Position numbers and translations under genes: made by a program. DNA of 30,193 bases from Streptosporangiaceae bacterium (GTDB taxonomy: Bacteria > Actinomycetota > Actinomycetes > Streptosporangiales > Streptosporangiaceae). The stretch is taken from positions 1-30,193 of the forward strand of contig JASHOI010000100.1 in NCBI GenBank assembly GCA_030041195.1, given 5' to 3'. The stretch's first letter is position 1, and every line of letters starts with the position of its first letter. Of the stretch, positions 15,380-24,019 are shown piece after piece. The notes beneath the pieces are model-generated. The model was not told where the DNA came from, searched no databases, and saw only the letters and a program-made list of their open reading frames with translations.

Positions 15380-17134
15380 ATGAGCTCCTGGCCGATTCGC
15401 GACGCCACGTCAAAGATCTACCCGCTGTACTCGCGCGCGAACGTGGGCGAGATCTTTCCCGACCCGATCAGCCCGCTCAACGCGTCCGCGGGCTTCCAGC
15501 ACAACCTGGAGGCCGGCTGGCGCGACGCGTTCGTCAACTGCGGCGTGTGGGACCACGACATCTACGACGCTGCCGTGGAACACAACATCATTCCCGCCTT
15601 CGACAGTTACCTGTACATCAACATGTCGCTGATGCGGCTGTTCGGCGTCCGCGTCCCCGGGATGGGCCCGGAGGCCGTCGACCGGCAGTACTTCGGCGAC
15701 ATGCCCGGCATCCCCAGCTACGAAAGCGAGCGCCGCGACTTCGATGACAGCCCGCAGTATCAGGCCAGAGCAGGCGCGTGGCTGATGGAGAAGGTACTGG
15801 GCGCCACCGACCTGGCCGAGTACGACGACGACCGCAAGCTGGTCGTCAAGATCCGCGGCGAACGGCCGGACATGGCCGCGCTTACCGATGCCGAGCTCCG
15901 GCACCGCATCACCAGCTTCGATGACGTGCTGCGCCCGCTGTTCCAGCGGCACATCGAGTCCAGCCTCAAATGCGGCGTGTGCCTCGGCGCGCTCGCCCAG
16001 ATCGCCCAGGGCGTCGGGCGGCCAGAACTGGCGCTGGTCCTGGTCAGCGGCATCGGCGACGTCGACTCCACCGGCCCGTCCACTCGCATGTGGGCGCTGA
16101 GCCGCGACATCCGCCGCAGCGCGGCGCTCAGTGCCCTGTTCGATGCCGGCCCCGAGGACCTGTACGAGCGCATCAAGGCCAGCGACGACCCAGCGGTCGC
16201 CGCGTTCGGCAACGAGCTGGACGCCTTCCTGACCGAGTGGGACTTCCGTGGCCCGGCCGAATGGGAGATCCGGGCGCTGACCTGGGGTGTCAAGCCGTCG
16301 CTCGCCCTGGCCACCATCGACAGGCTACGGGCCGTCGGCGATGAGGAAGCCCCCGCGGCAAAGAACGCGGACCGGGCCGCCGCCCGGGAAGCCGCCGCGC
16401 AGACCGTCCGTGACCTGCTCGCAGGAGATGCCACGGCCGCGGCCGGGTTCGAGGCCGCGCTGGTTGCGGGGGGCCTGTGGATGCGCGGCCGCGAGCGATC
16501 CCGCACCACGGCCGCGATGATGATCCACGAGCTTCGGCTGCCAGCGCTGGAACTGGGACGGCGCGGTACCGGCGCGGGCAACCTCGATTCCCCGCAGCAG
16601 CTCTTCATGCTGTTCCGCGACGAGCTGGACGACTACCTTGCCGATCCGGCGGCGTTCACCGAGCAACTGCGGAAGCGGGAGCAAACCTACCTCGCCCTAT
16701 TCGAGGTCGTGCCGCCGTTCGTGGTCAACGGGACCGTCCCGCCCTCGGAGCAGTGGGCGCGGCGCGGGGCGCAGGTCTGCACCGGCGCGGAGGCCGGCGA
16801 GGCCATTACCGGCGTCTCCGGCTGCACCGGCATCGCGCGCGGGCGGGCACGCGTCATCGTTAACCCCGACGACCCCTCGGCCCTTGAGCCGGGTGAGATC
16901 CTCATCGCGCCGATAACGGACCCGGCCTGGACCCCGCTGTTCGTCGCGGCCTCGGCCGTCGTCGTCGACGTAGGCGCGCCGTTCTCGCACGCCGCCATCG
17001 TCAGCCGCGAACTCGGCATCCCCTGCGTCGTGTCGGCCACCGACGCGTCCAAGCGGATCGGCGACGGTGCGCTCATCGAGGTGAACGGCGACACGGGGAC
17101 CGTGACCGTCCTCGAGCAGGTGCAGAAGCCCTGA
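15380..17134 (+). CDS. PEP-utilizing (phosphohistidine) phosphotransferase subunit lacking an ATP-grasp domain
   Basis: This is a 584-residue protein. The C-terminal about 100 residues form the swivelling PEP-utilizer domain: GEILIAPITDPAWTPLF, then GAPFSHAAIVSRELGIPCVV with catalytic His537, then GALIEVNGDTGTV. The first roughly 450 residues have no ATP-grasp signature and, by length and position, correspond to the substrate-binding domain of rifampin phosphotransferase or to the large subunit of phenylphosphate synthase. In those enzymes an ATP-grasp domain charges the His, which then phosphorylates a hydroxyl. The ATP-grasp protein at 6798-8300 is the only candidate donor here. The ATG at 15380 has GAGAGG seven bases upstream and is preferred to the ATG at 15350, which has no clear ribosome site. 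It follows the ferredoxin in the same unit. Confidence 0.85.
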   Translation: MSSWPIRDATSKIYPLYSRANVGEIFPDPISPLNASAGFQHNLEAGWRDAFVNCGVWDHDIYDAAVEHNIIPAFDSYLYINMSLMRLFGVRVPGMGPEAVDRQYFGDMPGIPSYESERRDFDDSPQYQARAGAWLMEKVLGATDLAEYDDDRKLVVKIRGERPDMAALTDAELRHRITSFDDVLRPLFQRHIESSLKCGVCLGALAQIAQGVGRPELALVLVSGIGDVDSTGPSTRMWALSRDIRRSAALSALFDAGPEDLYERIKASDDPAVAAFGNELDAFLTEWDFRGPAEWEIRALTWGVKPSLALATIDRLRAVGDEEAPAAKNADRAAAREAAAQTVRDLLAGDATAAAGFEAALVAGGLWMRGRERSRTTAAMMIHELRLPALELGRRGTGAGNLDSPQQLFMLFRDELDDYLADPAAFTEQLRKREQTYLALFEVVPPFVVNGTVPPSEQWARRGAQVCTGAEAGEAITGVSGCTGIARGRARVIVNPDDPSALEPGEILIAPITDPAWTPLFVAASAVVVDVGAPFSHAAIVSRELGIPCVVSATDASKRIGDGALIEVNGDTGTVTVLEQVQKP

Positions 17135-17141
17135 CCAACGA

Positions 17142-17166
17142 CGCCGGCAAGCGGGATCCGCCGGCG
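17142..17166 (+). terminator. Hairpin downstream of the phosphotransferase gene
   Basis: CGCCGGC at 17142-17148 pairs with GCCGGCG at 17160-17166 across an 11-base loop, starting 7 bp after the stop codon. It has no U tract, as is common in high-GC actinomycetes. It is a plausible end of the ferredoxin-phosphotransferase transcript. Confidence 0.45.
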
Positions 17167-17194
17167 CTGGCGATGGCCGCATGCTGTCGCGCGG

Positions 17195-17215
17195 CCCGGG
17201 AGCCGGGTTCCCGGG
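17195..17215 (-). terminator. Hairpin downstream of the Pro-Thr membrane protein gene
   Basis: CCCGGGA at 17195-17201 and TCCCGGG at 17209-17215 form a 7-bp stem with a 7-base loop, immediately past the minus-strand stop codon at 17217. It is a likely terminator for that gene, back to back with the hairpin at 17142-17166. Confidence 0.45.
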
Positions 17216-17216
17216 G

Positions 17217-18329
17217 TCAGCGCGTTGGGGAGGCTGCCGCGGACGGGTGAGCCGCCGCGGGAGTGTCCGCGACCGCACCCGGGCTAGCGCCCGATGTGGC
17301 GCCCGTGGCCGGGGTCGGCGTCGGAGTGGGAGTCGGGGTCGGGGTCGGCGTCGGGGTCGGTGTCGCCGCGGGCGTCGGGGTCGGGCTCGCCGTCGGCGAC
17401 GTGGACGGGGTCGGCGTCGGGGTCGGGCTGGTGCGGTGCGACGTGGTGTTCGAGCTCTGGCCGCCCACCAGGTTGCCGATGGTGGTGCCGGAGGTGTGCT
17501 TGCCGCCGACGAGCGCGTCGAGCGGCTTGCCCGCGATCGCCTCGAACGCGGTGATCCCGGCCATCGCCAGCAGGAAGATGCCGACCGCGACCCCGGCCAG
17601 CATCAGCGGGCGCCGCCAGCGAGGCCTGCCTGCTTCCCCATCCCCGGGCCCTCCGCCGGACCCGCCGTGTGCGCCGGACCCGCCGTCGCTGCCGGACGTG
17701 CCGCCCGGCTGACCCGAGCTCTCGGCGCCGCCCGCGGTCTGGCCCGCCGCGGTACGGGTGGCATCGCGCGGCGAGGCGCCGCGGTCTCCGGCCGCGGCGG
17801 CCACCCCGGCGACCCCCACGGCCCCAGCGGCCGCCGCACGCGTGTCCATGGTCCTCGTGTCCTCGCCGGATGCCGAGTCGGCCCCGCTGCCGCCGTTCCA
17901 GCGCATGAGCTGGGTGGGATCGTCCGCGCGGCCGAGCCCGTTGGCCCGGTCAGCGTCGTGCCAGTGGCGCTGCCCGGAGACGACCGCGGGAAGCACCTGT
18001 GTGTCGTCCGCGTCGGGGGCCCGGCCGGCGGCGGTGCTGGTGGTGGCGTGTGCCGGTGCCGTGCCTGCCGCCGCCCGATGGCGGCCGCGGAACGCCGCAG
18101 CACGCTCGCTGGCCCGCGCCGCCTCCGCGGCCTTGCGCAGCCGTTCCCGGCTGCTGCTGATGTAGTGGCGGTACACCGCGGCCACCGCGGTGCTGGCCAC
18201 GCTCATCACGGCGGTACCGATGATGGTTCCGGCGATCCCTAGCGTGGACGCGGCCACGGCCCCGGTGACCGCGGCCAGCAAGCTGGCGATGACTTGGGTG
18301 GCGCTGACGTCGATCCGCCGCCCACTCAT
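17217..18329 (-). CDS. Actinobacterial membrane protein with Pro-Thr repeat tail
   Basis: This 370-residue protein has no enzyme domain that I recognise. The N-terminus (about 10-55) holds one or two hydrophobic helices (VIASLLAAVTGAVAAS, GTIIGTAVMSVAS) followed by a basic segment YRHYISSSRERLRK. A long Ala/Gly-rich polar region follows, then a second membrane helix near 240-262 (LMLAGVAVGIFLLAMAG), then a low-complexity (Pro-Thr)n tail. The tail is probably an extended cell-wall-spanning stalk. Similar proteins occur in streptomycetes as hypotheticals. The ATG at 18329 is chosen because GAGGAGG precedes it; a GTG at 18341 would use bases of that site. It diverges from the molybdenum hydroxylase operon across a 213-bp gap. 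Confidence 0.75.
   Translation of the reverse strand: MSGRRIDVSATQVIASLLAAVTGAVAASTLGIAGTIIGTAVMSVASTAVAAVYRHYISSSRERLRKAAEAARASERAAAFRGRHRAAAGTAPAHATTSTAAGRAPDADDTQVLPAVVSGQRHWHDADRANGLGRADDPTQLMRWNGGSGADSASGEDTRTMDTRAAAAGAVGVAGVAAAAGDRGASPRDATRTAAGQTAGGAESSGQPGGTSGSDGGSGAHGGSGGGPGDGEAGRPRWRRPLMLAGVAVGIFLLAMAGITAFEAIAGKPLDALVGGKHTSGTTIGNLVGGQSSNTTSHRTSPTPTPTPSTSPTASPTPTPAATPTPTPTPTPTPTPTPTPATGATSGASPGAVADTPAAAHPSAAASPTR
17311..17430 (-). repeat. Degenerate 6-bp (Pro-Thr) coding repeat
   Basis: Minus-strand codons CCN-ACC repeat many times here, with interruptions by Ser and Ala, producing the (PT)n tail of the membrane protein. On the plus strand it reads as GGGGTC/GGCGTC units. Such a microsatellite is prone to length change between strains. 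Confidence 0.8.
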
Positions 18330-18542
18330 GACCCTCCTCACGTCTGGATTGCGGCAAGCCAGCTACCCAGACTATGCGCGGTCAGCGCCACTTTGCGCAG
18401 GCTCCGGCACATGGCTGCCCCGGTTTGACCTTCCGGGGGGAGCCCAGGCACGATCATCTTTGAGGTGCACAGCCGCGTTCGCTCGCCGTCGGCCCGTCGG
18501 GTCCCGGGCGTCACGAGGAGCACCGAGGGGAGCTGATCGTCG

Positions 18543-20828
18543 GTGAGCATCCTGGGTACTCGCGTCCTGAGGACGGAGGATCCGCGCTTCCTGACCAGTG
18601 GCGGCGTGTACACGGACGACGTCGTTGATGACCGTCTGACCGGCGCCTGCCACGTGTTCTTCGTCCGCTCCCCCGTCGCGCACGCCAGGATCGGTGGCAT
18701 CGACGTCAGCGCCGCGCTGGAGGCTCCCGGGGTCATCGCGGTGTTCACCGGCGCCGATCTCGCTGAGCTCCCCGAGATCAAGCCGGGGCCGCTGTTCAAC
18801 CAGCAGATGAGCAGGCCGATCCTGGCGACAGACAAGGTCCGCTACGTGGGCGATCCGGTGGCGGTCGTGGTCACCGAGCAGGCGTACCAGGGCGAGGACG
18901 CGGTCGAACTCGTGGACGTCGACTACGACCCGCTGCCCGCAGTGATCGACTTCGCCGACGCGGTATCCGACAAGGTCCTCCTCTATGAGGAGGCCGGCAC
19001 CAACGTGGCCGCGAATTTCGGCGATGCGAGCAAGCTCGACCAGCATCTCTTCGACGAGTGCGAGGTCGTCACCACGCGGACGATCCTTAACCAGCGGGTC
19101 GCCCCGGCCCCGATGGAGACCAGGGCCGCGGCCGCCGCCTGGGGCGAGGACGGGCGGCTGACCGCGTGGATACCCAACCAGGGAGCGCAGGGCACCCAGG
19201 GCGGCCTGGCCAGGCTGCTCGGCCTCGAGCCGAAGCAGGTGCACATCATCACCCCGGACGTCGGCGGCGCATTTGGCGCGAAGTTCGGCGCCGACCCCGA
19301 GCACGCGCTGGTGGCCTGGGTGGCACGGCAACTCGGCCGGCCGGCGCGATGGACCGAGACCAGGTACGAGAACCTAGTCGCGATGACCCACGGCCGGGCC
19401 CAGCAGCAGACGGTCACGATCGGCGGCAAGCGGGACGGGACGGTGCTCGCCTACCGCCTGGAGATCATCCAGGACTCCGGTGCCCACGTCCGGATCGGCG
19501 CCATGCTGCCGTTCCTTACCATCCTGATGACGCCGGGCCCGTACGCGATCCCGCAGGCCGAGTCGGTGGCCACGAGCGTGGTCACCAACACCACCCCGAT
19601 CGGCGCCTACCGCGGCGCTGGCCGCCCGGAAGCCAGCGCCGCGATCGAGCGGGCCATGGACCTGTTCGCCGCCGAGATCGGCGCGGACCCGGCCGAGGTA
19701 CGGCGGCGCAACCTGCTGCCGCCGTTCACGGAGCCGCACCGGACCAAGTTCGGGGCCCTGTACGACACCGGCGACTACGCGGCCGCCCTGGACAAGGTGC
19801 TGGCCGCGGCCGGCTATGACCAGCTGCGCAAGGAGCAGGCCGAGCGCCGGGCCCGCGGTGACACGGTGGCGCTGGGGATCGGCCTGGCCAGCTACGTCGA
19901 GATAACCGGCATGGGCGATGGCGAGGAGTCTCCGCCTCAGGAAAACGCGACCGTCGAGGTGCACCCCGACGGGACGGCGACGATCCTCACCGGCACCTCG
20001 CCGCACGGCCAGGGCCACGCCACCGCCTGGGCCATGCTGGCCAGCGAGGAACTCGGCATTCCCGTCGACAAGATCACGCTGAAGTGGGGCGACACCGACC
20101 TGATCCCGGAGGGCGGCGGCACCGGCGGCTCGCGCAGCCTGCAGCACGGCGGCTCCGCGGTCCGGCAGGCGTCCCAGGAGCTGATCGAGATCGCCCGGGA
20201 GCGTGCCGCCGACCAGCTCGAGGCCAGCGCCGCCGACCTGCGCTTCGACGCCGGGCGCAGCGCGTTCGAGGTGGCCGGCGACCCGGAAGCCTCGGTGCCG
20301 CTGGCCAGCCTGGCCGAGAACGAGCGGCTGGTCGTGCGCACCGTGTTCACCGCGCCCGGCGCGACGTTCCCGTTCGGGTCGCACGTGGCGGTCGTCGAGG
20401 TGGACACCGAGACCGGCAAGGTCGTGCTGCGCCGGATGGTGACCGTGGACGACGCCGGGTTCGTGCTGAACCCGCTGCTGGCCGAGGGCCAGCGGCACGG
20501 CGGCATCGCCCAGGGCGCGGCGCAAGCCTTCGTCGAGGAGGTCGTCTACGACAGCGACGGCAACCCGCTGACCGCGAGCTTCGCCGACTACCCGTTCCTG
20601 TCGGCCACCGAGGTGCCGAGCTTCGAACTGGCCGACATGCAGACCCGCACCACCTACAACCCGCTCGGCGTCAAGGGAATCGGTGAGGCGGGCTCGATCG
20701 GCGCCACGCCCGCCGTGCAGAACGCGGTCGTGGACGCGCTGTCCCACCTTGGCGTCACGCACATCGACATGCCCGCCGCACCGCAGCGGGTATGGCAGGC
20801 GATCCAGGCAGCAAGGGAGAACGCTTAG
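18543..20828 (+). CDS. Xanthine dehydrogenase family molybdopterin-binding subunit (CoxL-like form II)
   Basis: This is a 761-residue large subunit of a molybdenum hydroxylase. It has the N-terminal [21 protein letters not shown] segment, the FGAKFG cofactor-contact motif, the active-site loop AYRGAGR at about 355-361, and [10 protein letters not shown] with the catalytic Glu715. True carbon monoxide dehydrogenases (form I) carry AYxCSFR with a Cys that binds Cu; the AYRGAGR loop marks form II, whose substrates are mostly unknown aldehydes, heterocycles or aromatics. The start is the GTG at 18543, with GGGGAG about 10 bases upstream. The small-subunit ATG begins on the base after this stop. 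No coxD/E/F maturation genes are in the window. Confidence 0.93.
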   Translation: MSILGTRVLRTEDPRFLTSGGVYTDDVVDDRLTGACHVFFVRSPVAHARIGGIDVSAALEAPGVIAVFTGADLAELPEIKPGPLFNQQMSRPILATDKVRYVGDPVAVVVTEQAYQGEDAVELVDVDYDPLPAVIDFADAVSDKVLLYEEAGTNVAANFGDASKLDQHLFDECEVVTTRTILNQRVAPAPMETRAAAAAWGEDGRLTAWIPNQGAQGTQGGLARLLGLEPKQVHIITPDVGGAFGAKFGADPEHALVAWVARQLGRPARWTETRYENLVAMTHGRAQQQTVTIGGKRDGTVLAYRLEIIQDSGAHVRIGAMLPFLTILMTPGPYAIPQAESVATSVVTNTTPIGAYRGAGRPEASAAIERAMDLFAAEIGADPAEVRRRNLLPPFTEPHRTKFGALYDTGDYAAALDKVLAAAGYDQLRKEQAERRARGDTVALGIGLASYVEITGMGDGEESPPQENATVEVHPDGTATILTGTSPHGQGHATAWAMLASEELGIPVDKITLKWGDTDLIPEGGGTGGSRSLQHGGSAVRQASQELIEIARERAADQLEASAADLRFDAGRSAFEVAGDPEASVPLASLAENERLVVRTVFTAPGATFPFGSHVAVVEVDTETGKVVLRRMVTVDDAGFVLNPLLAEGQRHGGIAQGAAQAFVEEVVYDSDGNPLTASFADYPFLSATEVPSFELADMQTRTTYNPLGVKGIGEAGSIGATPAVQNAVVDALSHLGVTHIDMPAAPQRVWQAIQAARENA

Positions 20829-21353
20829 ATGCAGGTCGAGCTCACCGTCAACGGCCAGCGGCGGTCCGACGACGTAGAGCCGCGGCTGCTGCTCGTGCAT
20901 TACCTGCGCGAGGTGTGTGGCCTGCGGGCCGCGAACGTCGGCTGCGACACCACCTCGTGCGGCGCCTGCACGGTGCTAATGAAGGGGGCAGATGAAGGGG
21001 GAACGGGGAGGGGGGTGGGAGGTGGGGGCACGTCGGTGAAGTCCTGCACGGTGCTGGCGGTACAGGCGAACGGCGCGGAGGTCACCACCGCCGAGGGCCT
21101 CGCGCCCGACGGCCGGCTGCATCCCGTGCAGGCCGCGTTCCGGCAGGAGCACGGCCTGCAATGCGGGTTCTGCACGCCCGGCATGGTGATGGCCGCCGTC
21201 GGCCTGCTGTCCGAGAACCCGCACCCCACCGAGGCCGAGGTCAGGGAGGGCCTGGAGGGCAACTTCTGCCGGTGTACCGGCTACCACAACATCGTCAGGG
21301 CGGTGCTGGCCGCGGCCGACGGCGAGGCAGAGCGGGCGGAGGCGACCGCGTGA
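20829..21353 (+). CDS. 2Fe-2S small subunit of molybdenum hydroxylase (CoxS-like), with a Gly-rich insertion
   Basis: This is a 174-residue electron-transfer subunit with two 2Fe-2S clusters. The plant-type cluster uses Cys39, Cys44, Cys47 and Cys73. The helical-domain cluster uses Cys112, Cys115 (QCGFCTPGM), Cys147 and Cys149 (FCRCTGY). The family spacing between the third and fourth ligands is about 11 residues; here it is 25, because about 14 residues rich in Gly (around 52-67) are inserted in frame. The inserted DNA is a G-run-rich purine tract unlike the gene's normal codons. Whether the cluster still assembles is open, but all eight Cys are present. It lies between the large and FAD subunits. 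Confidence 0.93.
   Translation: MQVELTVNGQRRSDDVEPRLLLVHYLREVCGLRAANVGCDTTSCGACTVLMKGADEGGTGRGVGGGGTSVKSCTVLAVQANGAEVTTAEGLAPDGRLHPVQAAFRQEHGLQCGFCTPGMVMAAVGLLSENPHPTEAEVREGLEGNFCRCTGYHNIVRAVLAAADGEAERAEATA
20979..21028 (+). repeat. G-run tract with 13-bp duplication inside the CoxS gene
   Basis: ATGAAGGGGG occurs at 20979-20988 and again at 20992-21001. G runs of 4, 6, 3 and 5 follow at 21005-21028 with mostly one-base loops. This is a strong G-quadruplex-type sequence on the coding strand and the DNA basis of the Gly-rich insertion. Slippage during replication is a likely origin. Confidence 0.75.
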
Positions 21354-22159
21354 TCCCGGCGCCGTTCGACTACGTCGCCGCCGAGTCGCCGGCGGACGCC
21401 GTCAGCCTGCTGGACAGGTTCGGCGAGGATGCGAAGCTGCTGGCCGGCGGCCATTCGCTGCTGCCGATGATGAAGCTGCGCCTCGCGGCTCCCGCCGTGC
21501 TCATCGACATCGGCAGGCTGACCGAGCTGATCGGCATCCGGGCCGAGGGCGACGAGCTCGTGATCGGCGCGGCCACGCCGCACGCCACGCTGGCGACCTC
21601 GGCCCTGGTCAAGGCCGACGCTCCGTTGCTCGCCCATTCCGCTTCGCAGGTCGGCGATCCGCAGATCCGGCACCGCGGCACGATCGGCGGCTCGCTGGCG
21701 CACGCGGATCCAGCGGCCGACCTGCCGATGGCGCTGGTCGCGCTCGGCGGCTCGGTCGATGTGCTCGGACAGGGCGGCAGGCGGAACGTGACGGCCGACG
21801 ACCTTTTCGCCGGGTTCTTCGAGACCAGCCTGGACCCGGGCGAGCTGATCGCTGCCGTCCGCGTGCCGCGCAGCCCCGGGATCGCCTGGGGTTACCAGAA
21901 GTTCGTCCGCCGGGCCAATGACTGGGCCATCGTCGGCGTGGCCGCCACCGGCGGCCGCATCGCGCTCGCGAACATGGGGCCGACGCCGCTGCGCGCCCTC
22001 GCGGCCGAGCAGGCCCTCGCGGACGGCGCCAGCCCCGCCGAGGCCGCCGAGCTCGCGGCCGAGGGGACCGAGCCGGGCGAGGACGTGCACGCCGACCGGG
22101 AGTACCGGCGCCACCTGGCCCGGGTGCTGACCAAGCGAGCGATCGAGCACCGCACCTGA
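21350..22159 (+). CDS. FAD-binding subunit of molybdenum hydroxylase (CoxM-like)
   Basis: This is a 269-residue flavoprotein subunit. FAD-binding motifs are [13 protein letters not shown] at about 32-44 and [14 protein letters not shown] at about 111-124, both standard for CoxM/CutM. It passes electrons from the 2Fe-2S centres to an acceptor. The GTG at 21350 overlaps the small-subunit stop (GTGA), so all three subunits are coupled. It is slightly shorter than typical CoxM (about 285 residues), mainly at the C-terminus. Gene order is large-small-medium, whereas classical carbon monoxide dehydrogenase is medium-small-large. Confidence 0.92.
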   Translation: MIPAPFDYVAAESPADAVSLLDRFGEDAKLLAGGHSLLPMMKLRLAAPAVLIDIGRLTELIGIRAEGDELVIGAATPHATLATSALVKADAPLLAHSASQVGDPQIRHRGTIGGSLAHADPAADLPMALVALGGSVDVLGQGGRRNVTADDLFAGFFETSLDPGELIAAVRVPRSPGIAWGYQKFVRRANDWAIVGVAATGGRIALANMGPTPLRALAAEQALADGASPAEAAELAAEGTEPGEDVHADREYRRHLARVLTKRAIEHRT

Positions 22160-22191
22160 CCGGCTGACAACCGCTCGCTCCGCCCGCGGTG

Positions 22192-23532
22192 TCAGCCCGC
22201 GGCTGTCTCAGCAGACAGCGAGGTCAGCGCGTCCGTGGCCTCGTCCAGGATCGGCGGCGGCACGTCGCCGTTGTCCAGCACGTGCCGCAGCGCCCTGGCG
22301 TAGGCGACGTCGCGGGCCTGATCCGCCGGCACGGCGACGTCCGGTATCACGCCCGTGCCCTGCCAGTTCGACCCGGTGACCGGGTTGATCGACCGGGCGT
22401 GCGGTATGCCGATGCTGATCGCGGCGCTGATCGGGAACCCCCGGGTTGGGTGGGCCCCGCCGCCGGTCGTCTCGCCGATGATCTCCGCGCGCTTGGCGGC
22501 CTGCAGCGTGTAGCAGAGGTCCTCGCCGCCAGAGAAGGTGCGGTGGCTGGTCAGCACGTAGACCGGCCGGTCCAGGTAACGGGTGCCCGGCACGTAGGGC
22601 AGCGACCAGAACTGCCTCGTCTCGCCGGTCTCGGCGTTGAAGATGTCGTTGAAGTGCGTGGGGCGCTCGTCGACCAGGTAGCTGCACCAGAAGACCACGC
22701 CTTCCGGTGAGCCGCCGCCGTTGCGGCGCATGTCGATGATGAGCGCGTACGTCCCGGCGACCAGCTCCATGGCGGCGGCGATGGCCGGGCCCGCGTTGGC
22801 CGGAACCGGCATCCGGCGCAGGTCGAGGTAGCCGACGTTGCCGTCCAGCCGCTCGACCCGGCGGATGCCGAAGTTGTCCAGCCGGAACTTCTGCAGCCTG
22901 GCCAGCCGCCTGGCCTCGCGCTCCTCGGGCTTGCCCGGCTCGGGCTCGGGCCGGTGGCCTGGCGGCGGCGCCCCGCCGAGCATCAGCCCCAGGTGCCGGT
23001 CGTCGGTTGCTTCCTGCAGGTGGCGGGTGACCAGGTCGGTGAGCTCGATCTCGTCCAGGTCGTCGTACTCGCCGGCGGCGAGCCTGGCCTCGATCGCCGT
23101 GGCGGCCCGTTCGGCCTGGTCGGGGAACACGTAGTTGGCCCGCAGCAGCTCCAGGGCCTTGGTCACGATCTCGCGCGCGGTCAGCTGTTCGGCTGCCTGC
23201 GACCCGTCGTCCGGCACCGAGATGAGCGGCGCGTCCGGGCCGACGTCGTCGAACGTGAACTCGATCACGCGGGCCGAGGGCAGCCGCAGCGAAACATCGC
23301 TGCGCAGCTCGTCCACCCCCGCCTGGTGGGCGTTCCGCCACGCTTCCAGGGCCTGCTCATCGGCCGGGCCCTCGGCCGGCACGAACACCCGCAGCCGCAA
23401 CTGCCCCGGCTCGACGCCCGGCTCGTCCCCGTGCCGCAGCAGCACCGCGCGCCGCACGGCGCCGGGCGGGAAGTGGCCCTTTACCTCGTGATCGACGACA
23501 CGGTTAAGCTGATCGCGCTCGTCCTGATCCAT
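22192..23532 (-). CDS. S41 family peptidase (tail-specific protease/IRBP-like)
   Basis: This is a 446-residue protein. Residues 120-200 match the helical N-terminal part of S41/IRBP-type peptidases (AREIVTKALELLRANYVFPD, then a segment ending DRHLGLML). The catalytic core follows: NVGYLDLRRMP, ALIIDMRRNGGGSPE near 263-277, and the Ser nucleophile in TFSGGED (Ser334). GETTGGGAHP closes the active site. There is no PDZ domain, signal peptide or membrane helix, so it is probably cytoplasmic. The first 110 residues match nothing I recognise. The ATG at 23532 has GGAGG four bases upstream; the open frame to 23634 would run into the NIPSNAP gene. It converges on the FAD subunit gene. Confidence 0.88.
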   Translation of the reverse strand: MDQDERDQLNRVVDHEVKGHFPPGAVRRAVLLRHGDEPGVEPGQLRLRVFVPAEGPADEQALEAWRNAHQAGVDELRSDVSLRLPSARVIEFTFDDVGPDAPLISVPDDGSQAAEQLTAREIVTKALELLRANYVFPDQAERAATAIEARLAAGEYDDLDEIELTDLVTRHLQEATDDRHLGLMLGGAPPPGHRPEPEPGKPEEREARRLARLQKFRLDNFGIRRVERLDGNVGYLDLRRMPVPANAGPAIAAAMELVAGTYALIIDMRRNGGGSPEGVVFWCSYLVDERPTHFNDIFNAETGETRQFWSLPYVPGTRYLDRPVYVLTSHRTFSGGEDLCYTLQAAKRAEIIGETTGGGAHPTRGFPISAAISIGIPHARSINPVTGSNWQGTGVIPDVAVPADQARDVAYARALRHVLDNGDVPPPILDEATDALTSLSAETAAG

Positions 23533-23617
23533 AGCGCCTCCGTCGCCGTTTCCCTGTCCAACGTCGCCCGCCCGCAAGCAGGTTCCGGCCAGGACGACGA
23601 CAGCCGGGGGCCAGCAG

Positions 23618-23947
23618 CTACGGGGCCGCTCCACCCTCCGGCTCGGGAAGCAGCGGGCGCATGAAGGTCCGCTGGTATCTCAGCACGCAGCCGCTCTCAT
23701 CCCGGATCCGGTCAGCGGCCGTGAACTCGGGATCGTTCCCGAACCGGGCGCGGTACTGCTCATAAGCGGCGAGGCTGGGAAAGCTGAACACGGCGAGCGC
23801 CTTGTCGCTGGCGCCCTCGGCCGGCAGAAAGTACCCGTGGTGCGTGCCGCCGTGCCGGTTGACCAGTTCCATCCAGCGACGGGCGAACCGCTCGAAGGCG
23901 TCGATCTTGGCCGGGTCGATCACATAGTCGACCACACAGGTGATCAT
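23618..23947 (-). CDS. NIPSNAP family protein
   Basis: This is a 109-residue dimeric alpha/beta-barrel-type protein. The layout MITCVVDYVIDPAKIDAFERF, a central HGGTHHGYFLPAEG, then AVFSFPSLAAYEQYR and a C-terminal basic strand matches small NIPSNAP/EthD-like proteins. Their biochemical role is mostly unknown. It lies upstream of the S41 peptidase on the same strand and ends 85 bp before that gene's start, so they may share a transcript. Confidence 0.85.
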   Translation of the reverse strand: MITCVVDYVIDPAKIDAFERFARRWMELVNRHGGTHHGYFLPAEGASDKALAVFSFPSLAAYEQYRARFGNDPEFTAADRIRDESGCVLRYQRTFMRPLLPEPEGGAAP

Positions 23948-24019
23948 GGAGGACGAGACTACGGCCTTGCCCTGCGCGGGCTGTCCGCGGCCCGCCGACG
24001 CCCAGCCATCACGACGCCG

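Noticed and set aside
17311..17430. Intergenic satellite repeat
   Set aside because: It is explained as the Pro-Thr coding tail of the minus-strand membrane protein.
19374..20900. A 508-codon open frame on the minus strand opposite the CoxL-like gene
   Set aside because: It is a shadow of the real large-subunit frame with low-complexity Arg/Gly/His composition and no motif.
18543..22159. Annotation as aerobic carbon monoxide dehydrogenase (coxMSL)
   Set aside because: The active-site loop is AYRGAGR rather than AYxCSFR, so CO oxidation is not supported.
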